DNA of 6,884 nt, from positions 1 through 6,884 of the forward strand of contig SKID01000228.1 in NCBI GenBank assembly GCA_007116605.1. Reading direction: 5' to 3'. This DNA comes from Tissierellia bacterium. Its GTDB lineage: Bacteria; Bacillota; Clostridia; Tissierellales; Dethiosulfatibacteraceae. The notes beneath the pieces are model-generated. The model was not told the origin of the DNA and did no database searches. It saw only the letters and a list, made by a program, of their open reading frames with translations. Positions 1-5,420 of this stretch are shown one piece after another. The translations under genes were made by a program, and so were the position numbers. How positions within the stretch are numbered: position 1 is the stretch's first letter; each line of letters opens with the position of its first letter.

Positions 1-152
1 AAAAGATCACATAATGCGCGAGTCGTCAACAGGGCAAAATATTTTTTCTTTTTTGTAGTAGGATAGCCTTCGGTTTGAATATATAAACCGGAAAATCAAT
101 AGATTTCACATGTTCATATTCTCATATTCGCATATGTTATACTGAATTATAT

Positions 153-203
153 AAAACTGCCGCAAGTTTGTCAATAGTTTTAACAAACTTGCGGCAGTTT
201 TTT
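153..203. terminator. Bidirectional rho-independent terminator
   Basis: A perfect 19-bp inverted repeat has arms at 153-171 and 183-201 and an 11-nt loop. The stem has a GC-rich core (CTGCCGCAAG). On the plus strand the right arm runs into six T residues (198-203). On the minus strand the hairpin ends in TTTT followed by AT-rich sequence. It could therefore stop transcription from both sides, and it looks stronger for plus-strand transcripts. For the minus-strand operon it lies about 45 bp past the ancestral stop codon of the interrupted MazG-like gene (247-249), a normal distance for a 3' untranslated tail. What converges from the left is outside the window. Confidence 0.85.
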
Positions 204-246
204 CGATTGTCTTATAGTTTAGAGTTTGGAAGATTTAACACTTCTC

Positions 247-570
247 TTATGGTTCTATTTCTTCTACTTCTTCTAATAAAATTTTGTTTTTATAAGATCC
301 TTGTCGTTCCCGTTTTTTTATTTTTAATTAATCAATTCTCATCGGCTCATATTCTTTAAATTTGACTAAACACTCTAATGCTTCATAGACATCCGCTATT
401 TCTTCTTCATTTTCTTTTAATCTAAACTCTTCAATTTCTTCAATGATTTTATCTAAGAGCGCATCCTGATATTCTTGACTAGACATCACTCTTGATTTGT
501 GCTTTCTGCCACTTTCTTCTATTAATTGTGGAATTTTGTCTCTTACAAGCTTATTGTAGGATGTTTTCAT
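247..570 (-). pseudogene. MazG/PRA-PH-like nucleotide pyrophosphohydrolase, interrupted by an in-frame stop
   Basis: The reading frame starts at ATG 568-570 behind a GGAGGT Shine-Dalgarno (576-581, 5-nt spacer). It encodes YNKLVRDKIP near the N-terminus, the signature of small phosphoribosyl-ATP pyrophosphohydrolase-like house-cleaning proteins, which are usually about 100 residues long. The metal-binding acidic pattern of the MazG-type fold is visible as E45-x-x-E48 and E57-x-x-D60. A TAA at 328-330 ends the frame after 80 residues (open part 328-570). The same frame continues for 26 more codons (250-327), reading LKIKKRERQGSYKNKILLEE and a short acidic end, before a TAA at 247-249. That tail matches the usual basic, Gly-containing, acidic-ending C-terminus of the family, so the gene appears to be broken by one base substitution rather than a frameshift. 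The 80-residue product keeps the acidic residues and might still fold. Activity, readthrough or a sequencing error cannot be told apart here. Its start lies 68 bp past the TspO-like gene, so it may be the last gene of that operon. Known family members hydrolyse nucleoside triphosphates or related substrates; the substrate of this one is unknown. Confidence 0.8.
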
Positions 571-638
571 AAGGTACCTCCATCATTTAATTTATAATAT
601 TGAACAGTTTTTTCATTCTAATACTTGTTGCCCTAATC

Positions 639-1448
639 CTATGGATTTTCCACACCTATTTGTCTTTTTTTCCTGTTGATGAGTACATAGCCGTTGACGG
701 CTAACAGAATGGCTAAGCAGATTACCAAAGTAATAATCACCCCTTGATGTCTTCCGTTAAAACCTGTTGCGGAAACATGTTTAATTAAAATACCAATATA
801 GGCCCAAATAATCACTAAACCATACGCAATATCTCCATTAAATAAAATAGTCATCCCAGTAATGAGTAATGCTACCAAAAGAACAATCACTGTCCATAGT
901 GGTTCTGATAAACCGAATCCACTCCACCCAATGGAAACTAAAAAGGTTGTTACATTAGCTACTGTAGCAACAGTCATCCATCCAAAGTAAACACTAAACG
1001 GCAGTTTTACCATGATTTTTTCTTTTAAATCTAAGGGTTGTTTTCTCAATAGCCAATTAATCATGATTAAAGAAACTATTACAATGATGATTAAAATTAA
1101 TGAAAACAATATGAGTTCATAATGCCATGCAACAATCCAAATGGCATTGGCTAAAGAAGAGACAATAAACCAAATATTAATTTTTTTAAGTAGTTCTTTG
1201 TTTTCACTACCACCATGATTTTTTATAGCAATGATTTGATAAATCGTATAAATTAAGAGTAATGAATATATTAGACCCCATATAATAAAGGTTATTGGGT
1301 CTGGTGCAAAAAGATTTCGGTACTTATCTGACACAGCACCTGTTGTCACTCCATTAATAGGAATTGTGTTTGCCAATCCATTGAACCCTACCATCAGTAA
1401 AAAAGTAATTAAAACAATTATTTTTTGTGATTTTAAATAAGCTTTCAC
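639..1448 (-). CDS. TspO/MBR-related multi-pass membrane protein
   Basis: This 269-residue, strongly hydrophobic protein has about eight predicted membrane segments (roughly residues 9-28, 49-73, 90-108, 111-132, 148-170, 175-194, 203-222 and 236-256) and a basic C-terminal tail. Motifs such as FAPDPITFIIWGLIY (47-61), NAIWIVAWHYE (101-111) and LPFSVYFGWMTVATVAN (149-165) resemble the TspO/MBR, or tryptophan-rich sensory protein, superfamily. Classical TspO has about 160 residues and five helices, so this is an enlarged relative. TspO proteins bind porphyrins and related ligands in membranes; whether this one does is inference. The start is GTG (1446-1448), supported by GGAGGGG at 1454-1460 with a 5-nt spacer. 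That site begins just beyond the stop of the upstream nitroreductase gene, and the two genes are only 16 bp apart, so they are probably co-transcribed. I am confident it is an integral membrane protein and fairly confident of the family. Its ligand or function is unknown. Confidence 0.8.
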   Translation of the reverse strand: MKAYLKSQKIIVLITFLLMVGFNGLANTIPINGVTTGAVSDKYRNLFAPDPITFIIWGLIYSLLLIYTIYQIIAIKNHGGSENKELLKKINIWFIVSSLANAIWIVAWHYELILFSLILIIIVIVSLIMINWLLRKQPLDLKEKIMVKLPFSVYFGWMTVATVANVTTFLVSIGWSGFGLSEPLWTVIVLLVALLITGMTILFNGDIAYGLVIIWAYIGILIKHVSATGFNGRHQGVIITLVICLAILLAVNGYVLINRKKRQIGVENP

Positions 1449-1464
1449 TCTTACCCCTCCTAGT

Positions 1465-2292
1465 TTATAGATATTGTATGGTATTTTTTAACCTAGGAAC
1501 TCCTCTGTAATAGCTCACATCAGGATATCCTAAAATCAGATTAGTAATCACATGATGATGTGACGGTATTTTCAAAAATTCCTTGATTTTGTCATTGTGT
1601 TCCACCGCAGTTTTTAAAAACCCAATATAACAAGATCCTAAACCTAAGGATTCTGCAACTAAAGTCATTTGACCAGCTGCAATACCTCCATCCACCATAT
1701 AGGATGGTGATTGCTGTGGGTCTCCATGTATAACCACAAGAACAGGTGCTTTATAAAATAACCGATCATATCCTGTCTCTTCATAAAGCTGCTTCATATT
1801 TTGGAAGACATCTGCATATCTTCCTTCCATGGTCTTACCTATGTCGCCTAAAGTCTCCATTGTTATCTTTCGCAAATCTTCTAATTTTTCCTCTGACTTC
1901 ACCACGACAAAGTTAAGAGGTTGTCGATTGCCTCCAGTAGGGGATATCTGTCCCATATTAATAATCTTGTCTAACTTAAGGTCTTCAACTGGTTTAGTCA
2001 AATACTGACGACAACTGCGCTTCATCCTAATAAAGGCCTCAAGTCTATCTGGCTCTATATGATAAGTGTCTTTGTCGTAGTCAATGATGAGCACCTCATA
2101 GGTATCATCATGATATTCTACTGCATCTACAGGACAAATAGCACCACAGTGACCACATTTCATACATCTCTCTTTGTACTTAAACTGTGCTTTACCATCG
2201 ACCAATTCTATTACTCGAGGTAAACAATCATAGACACATTTAGAGCACCCAATACATAATTCTTGATCAAAAACAACAAAATCTTTATTCAT
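1465..2292 (-). CDS. Nitroreductase-family flavoprotein with N-terminal 2[4Fe-4S] ferredoxin domain
   Basis: The 275-residue protein has two parts. Residues 1-60 form a bacterial two-cluster ferredoxin domain, with C13-x2-C16-x2-C19-x3-C23 and C43-x2-C46-x2-C49-x3-C53-Pro. Residues from about 87 to 275 form an FMN-binding nitroreductase fold, with the phosphate-binding RSCRQY segment (92-97), SPTGGNRQP (117-125) and the GLGSCYIG segment (217-224). This architecture is known from anaerobes. Electrons are expected to pass from the clusters to FMN and then to a substrate, so no NAD(P)H is needed directly. The protein should be cytoplasmic, as there is no signal peptide or membrane segment. The start ATG (2290-2292) has AAAAGGAGT upstream (2299-2307), with 7 nt between GGAG and the start. 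That site overlaps the stop codon of the preceding DUF362 gene (13-bp spacer), so the two are probably translationally coupled. The substrate is not predictable; 'nitroreductase' names the fold, not a proven activity. Confidence 0.93.
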   Translation of the reverse strand: MNKDFVVFDQELCIGCSKCVYDCLPRVIELVDGKAQFKYKERCMKCGHCGAICPVDAVEYHDDTYEVLIIDYDKDTYHIEPDRLEAFIRMKRSCRQYLTKPVEDLKLDKIINMGQISPTGGNRQPLNFVVVKSEEKLEDLRKITMETLGDIGKTMEGRYADVFQNMKQLYEETGYDRLFYKAPVLVVIHGDPQQSPSYMVDGGIAAGQMTLVAESLGLGSCYIGFLKTAVEHNDKIKEFLKIPSHHHVITNLILGYPDVSYYRGVPRLKNTIQYL

Positions 2293-2305
2293 TTTATCAC
2301 TCCTT

Positions 2306-3442
2306 TTAACGAAAAATTAGTTTTGCTAGCCATGATTTTTTAATCGTAATTGCTTTTACGGGACAAAGCTCTTGACAGCAAAAACAGCTGATACATTTTT
2401 TATAGTTAATGACAGGTTTCTTTTCAATCATATCGATCACTTTTGGAGGACAACTTCGAGCACAATCACCACATTGAATACATTTATCGTCATGGATAAT
2501 CGGTCTTGACTTTAGTGTATTAACTAATAGCTTCAATAAAGGCTTGGGGATTTTCCTAAATCTTCCACTTGTGGAAGGTGCATGATGATAATTTTCTTTC
2601 TTAAACGCAGTATAGGGTTCACCCACTATCATCAATTGATCTAAAGATTCAGGTCCTAACCCTCTTTCTGCAGCTTTCCTCAATGTAGGTACTTGTTGTA
2701 TGTCTAAGTTCATGACTGCACAAGCAACCGCATCCATTTCGTAAGGGTCTGATGATACCATGATCAAATGCATCTCTTTAGGTTCACCAGATGAAGGACC
2801 AGGTCCTTCCATAGCTACAATGCCATCCATAATATGTAAACAAGGTTTAACTTCTTCACAAATATCAATAAGTGCCTCTGCAAAATCATTCATGTCTGGC
2901 ATTCGAACATGATATTCCGCTTTAATGGTTCCAGGAACCAGACCGAATAAATTTTTCACTGCCCCCGTGTAAGTTGCAAAGGCATGGGTTTTCATTTTAG
3001 GTAAATTGATAACCTTGTCCACATCATTTAGCATATCTGTCAAAACAATTTTATTGAGTAATTTGGACTTTTTCCCCTCTACTGTAAATGAATTTGTGTT
3101 TTTGTTCAAAGAACACCCTGTGATTTGTCTAACCTGTTCCATTCCTGTGGACCGATAAATACCTCTTAAAAAAGATTCAGTAAAGGGACCTCCCGGGCTA
3201 TCCCCAATCATTACAATTGCCCCCATATCCATCAATATTTCTGCAACCGCTTGAACAAATATGGGATGGGTTGTTGTCGCTTCTTCAGGGTTTTTTTTCA
3301 TTAGCAAATTTGCTTTTAACAACACCTTTTCCCCAGGATTAACAAAGGCTTCCATCCCTCCTAAAGGAGATAATGCCTGAAGAATAGCTTGTTTGACTAG
3401 CTGTAAATCATATGTTTCACATCTTATTAATGACACTGTCAT
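2306..3442 (-). CDS. DUF362 protein with C-terminal 2[4Fe-4S] ferredoxin domain
   Basis: The protein has 378 residues counting from the ATG at 3440-3442. Residues 1 to about 290 are a DUF362 domain, recognisable from KVLLKANLL (39-47), GDSPGG (80-85), NLPKMKTH (146-153) followed by TGAVKNLFGL (159-168), MDGIVAMEGPGP (205-216) and a late DAVAC. The C-terminus is a two-cluster ferredoxin domain: C321-x2-C324-x2-C327-x3-C331-Pro-Pro and C350-x2-C353-x2-C356-x3-C360-Pro, with an extra Cys at 355. The full two-domain length is usual for this family, annotated widely as an uncharacterised Fe-S protein. An in-frame TTG at 3446-3448 would add two residues. ATG is preferred because GGAG at 3453-3456 lies 10 nt upstream of it and only 4 nt from the TTG, and because the protein then begins MTVSLIRCE, like its relatives. 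It heads the tight unit with the ferredoxin-nitroreductase and the TspO-like protein. A redox role is likely; the reaction is unknown. Confidence 0.92.
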   Translation of the reverse strand: MTVSLIRCETYDLQLVKQAILQALSPLGGMEAFVNPGEKVLLKANLLMKKNPEEATTTHPIFVQAVAEILMDMGAIVMIGDSPGGPFTESFLRGIYRSTGMEQVRQITGCSLNKNTNSFTVEGKKSKLLNKIVLTDMLNDVDKVINLPKMKTHAFATYTGAVKNLFGLVPGTIKAEYHVRMPDMNDFAEALIDICEEVKPCLHIMDGIVAMEGPGPSSGEPKEMHLIMVSSDPYEMDAVACAVMNLDIQQVPTLRKAAERGLGPESLDQLMIVGEPYTAFKKENYHHAPSTSGRFRKIPKPLLKLLVNTLKSRPIIHDDKCIQCGDCARSCPPKVIDMIEKKPVINYKKCISCFCCQELCPVKAITIKKSWLAKLIFR

Positions 3443-3444
3443 AA

Positions 3445-3462
3445 CCAAAGGACTCCTTTTGG
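3445..3462 (-). promoter_or_regulatory. Shine-Dalgarno of the DUF362 gene inside a small hairpin
   Basis: Just upstream of the DUF362 start the mRNA reads CCAAAAGGAGTCCTTTGG. The ends CCAAA and TTTGG pair and leave AGGAGTCC, which contains the GGAG ribosome-binding site, in the loop. Extra GGA/TCC pairing could close the loop further. The hairpin also covers the alternative TTG start, which helps explain why ATG 3440-3442 is the better start. The stem is short, so any effect on translation is inference. Confidence 0.35.
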
Positions 3463-3494
3463 TGCTTGTTTTTATCTGTTAAATTATATTATTC

Positions 3495-3523
3495 ATTTTA
3501 TCATAATATCTTTGATACGTCAT
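3495..3523 (-). promoter_or_regulatory. Candidate sigma-A-type promoter for the DUF362 operon
   Basis: In the 115-bp gap after the exporter genes, the minus strand has ATGACG at 3518-3523 (4 of 6 to TTGACA), a 17-bp spacer, then TAAAAT at 3495-3500 (5 of 6 to TATAAT), about 53 bp before the DUF362 start. A 6-bp inverted repeat, AATATC at 3505-3510 and GATATT at 3524-3529, straddles the spacer and abuts the -35 box, as an operator might. The region is AT-rich, so chance matches are likely. No terminator hairpin separates it from the exporter genes, so readthrough from them is also possible. Confidence 0.3.
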
Positions 3524-3557
3524 GATATTTAGTGACAATAATACTTCTATTTTTAAA

Positions 3558-5420
3558 CTAGCTGACGATACCCATGGCAAATTGACTATTGTATAAGTCA
3601 TAGTAGAAGCCTTGCTTCTTAAGCAGTTGTTGATGTGTTCCTTGTTCAATAATTTGACCTTCATTCATCACCAAAATTAAATCTGCATCAACGATGGTTG
3701 ATAAACGATGGGCAATAACAAAACTTGTTCTTCCTTTCATCAATTTTTGGGTGGCTTTTTGAATGAGTTTTTCTGTTAAAGTATCTACTGAACTTGTTGC
3801 TTCATCAAGTATCAGTATTTGTGGATCTGCTAACAATGCTCTAGCAATAGTAATGAGCTGTTTTTGCCCTTGTGAAATGTTGTCCGCTTCTTCATTTAAT
3901 TCTGTCTGGTAGCCTTCTGGTAATCTCCTTATAAAATCGTCTGCATAAGCATTCTTAGAAGCTTCAATCACTTCATACTCAGCAGCATTTTCTTTACCAT
4001 ATGCGATATTATCTAAAAGAGTTCCTTTAAATAACCAAGTATCTTGGAGTACCATACCAAACATGCTCCGCACATCTCCCCTTGAAAGCTGATGGACATC
4101 ACAATCATCAATATAGATGCTCCCCTCTATGATGTCATAAAAACGCATTAACAAATTAACCAATGTGGTTTTACCTGCTCCAGTAGGTCCTACAATTGCA
4201 ACGGTTTGTCCTCCTTTCACACGGATATCTAAATTTTCAATCAATGGTCTGTTTTCTTCATAATAAAATTTTACTTTATTAAATTGAACTTGTCCTTGTA
4301 CGACTTTGCCACTACAAGTAGATGGTTGATCCCATTCTTCTTCTTCATCTAATATTTCAAATACTCTTTCAGCAGAAGCGATGGTCGACTGTATAATATT
4401 AGCAATATTAGCAATTTGAACAATGGGTTGACTAAAGTTTCTCGTATATTGTATAAAAGCTTGAATATCACCTAATGATAATACTTGTCGTGTCACAAAA
4501 ATACTCCCTAAAGCGGCCACTATCACATATCCAACATTACCAACAAAAGTCATTAATGGCATAATCATACCTGAGATAAATTGTGCCTTTGAACTTGAAT
4601 CGTATAACTCCTCATTAAATGAATCGAACTTAGATTGAGACTTATCCTCATAATTATAAGCTTTAACAATTCTATGACCAGTAAACATTTCCTCAATATG
4701 ACCATTGAGTTCTCCTAAGGATTTTTGTTGTGCTTTAAATTGTTTTTGTGACTGTTTTGCAATATTTTTTGTGATTAAAATACTTAAAGGCAATGTAATC
4801 AGTGTCACCAGTGTTAATAATAAGTTTATACGTAACATCATAATAAAAATACCAATCAAACTCACCACCGATGTTAACATCTGATTTAGGCTCTGCTGCA
4901 ATGTGTTACTTACATTGTCAATGTCATTTGTGACGCGACTAAGAATCTCGCCATGACTATGATTGTCGAAATATTTTAATGGCAGTTTGGTGAGCTTATC
5001 ATTAACCTGCTCCCTCAGCCCATAAACCGTTTTTTGAGAAATACTCACCATAATTCTTTGCATTAAATATGTCATGACAGCATTTATCAAATAAACACCA
5101 GCAAGCATTATCAGTATTTCTTGTAAATAACCATAATCCATAGGGATGTTATTACCTTGTATTCTTTCCATCACAACGAGGTAAATGCTATCTGTTGCTC
5201 TTCCTAAAATTCTAGGTGCAACAACACCAAACAAGGTGCCAATAATGGCTAAAACAAAGGAAAAAACAATCGCAATTTTATAGGGCGATAGATACACAAT
5301 TAATCTTCTCAATGTGCCTTTAAAATCTTTAGCTTTCTCAGCAGGTACACCTATAGCTGCTGGACCTCGTCTATGAATATTTCCTGATGTATTTTTAGGA
5401 GATTGTGATTTCTGATTCAT
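3558..5420 (-). CDS. ABC exporter half-transporter, consensus (catalytic) subunit
   Basis: The protein has 620 residues counting from ATG 5418-5420. A basic, Gly/Pro-containing N-terminal tail (RRGPAAIGVP, about 18-27) typical of this subunit type precedes a six-helix transmembrane domain (helices near 48-70, 98-121, 181-198, 200-218, 282-302 and 303-322). The nucleotide-binding domain follows from about 380: an aromatic A-loop (YY, 386-387), Walker A GPTGAGKTT (411-419), Q-loop Gln459, signature ISQGQ (515-519), Walker B ending LILDE with the catalytic Glu540 (codon 3801-3803), D-loop SSVD (543-546) and switch His571. Only the signature departs from LSGGQ. With the neighbouring subunit it should form a membrane heterodimer that couples ATP hydrolysis to export, as in the BmrCD, LmrCD and TM287/288 families. 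The substrate cannot be inferred. An upstream ATG in frame (5472-5474) would add 18 residues but lies inside the preceding gene and lacks the strong Shine-Dalgarno found before 5420. Confidence 0.94.
   Translation of the reverse strand: MNQKSQSPKNTSGNIHRRGPAAIGVPAEKAKDFKGTLRRLIVYLSPYKIAIVFSFVLAIIGTLFGVVAPRILGRATDSIYLVVMERIQGNNIPMDYGYLQEILIMLAGVYLINAVMTYLMQRIMVSISQKTVYGLREQVNDKLTKLPLKYFDNHSHGEILSRVTNDIDNVSNTLQQSLNQMLTSVVSLIGIFIMMLRINLLLTLVTLITLPLSILITKNIAKQSQKQFKAQQKSLGELNGHIEEMFTGHRIVKAYNYEDKSQSKFDSFNEELYDSSSKAQFISGMIMPLMTFVGNVGYVIVAALGSIFVTRQVLSLGDIQAFIQYTRNFSQPIVQIANIANIIQSTIASAERVFEILDEEEEWDQPSTCSGKVVQGQVQFNKVKFYYEENRPLIENLDIRVKGGQTVAIVGPTGAGKTTLVNLLMRFYDIIEGSIYIDDCDVHQLSRGDVRSMFGMVLQDTWLFKGTLLDNIAYGKENAAEYEVIEASKNAYADDFIRRLPEGYQTELNEEADNISQGQKQLITIARALLADPQILILDEATSSVDTLTEKLIQKATQKLMKGRTSFVIAHRLSTIVDADLILVMNEGQIIEQGTHQQLLKKQGFYYDLYNSQFAMGIVS

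Noticed and set aside
1..66. Plus-strand frame open from the window edge to TAG at 64-66, which could be the end of a gene
   Set aside because: The 21 codons include a run of Phe from a T-rich tract and match no recognisable C-terminus, so I do not call a gene.
71..90. Hairpin CGGTTT/AAACCG in the left non-coding stretch
   Set aside because: The stem is only 6 bp, extended only through a bulge, and has no T tract on either strand, so it cannot be called a terminator or RNA element.
116..136. Three CATAT units spaced 7 to 8 bp apart, with a TATACT box at 139-144
   Set aside because: The units are short and in AT-rich DNA, the box lacks a matching -35, and the terminator begins only about 10 bp downstream, so a promoter is not supported.
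168..359. Plus-strand open frame of 63 codons rich in Leu and Phe
   Set aside because: It begins inside the terminator hairpin, has no ribosome-binding site, and lies opposite the tail of the MazG-like frame, whose coding pattern explains it.
594..622. Possible separate promoter for the MazG-like gene (TATTAT at 594-599, TTAGAA at 617-622)
   Set aside because: The -35 matches only 3 of 6 bases and the gap is short and AT-rich. Readthrough from the upstream gene is the simpler view.
3479..3664. Minus-strand open frame of 61 codons
   Set aside because: It overlaps the 3' end of the exporter gene in another frame, has no convincing Shine-Dalgarno, and its product has no recognisable features.
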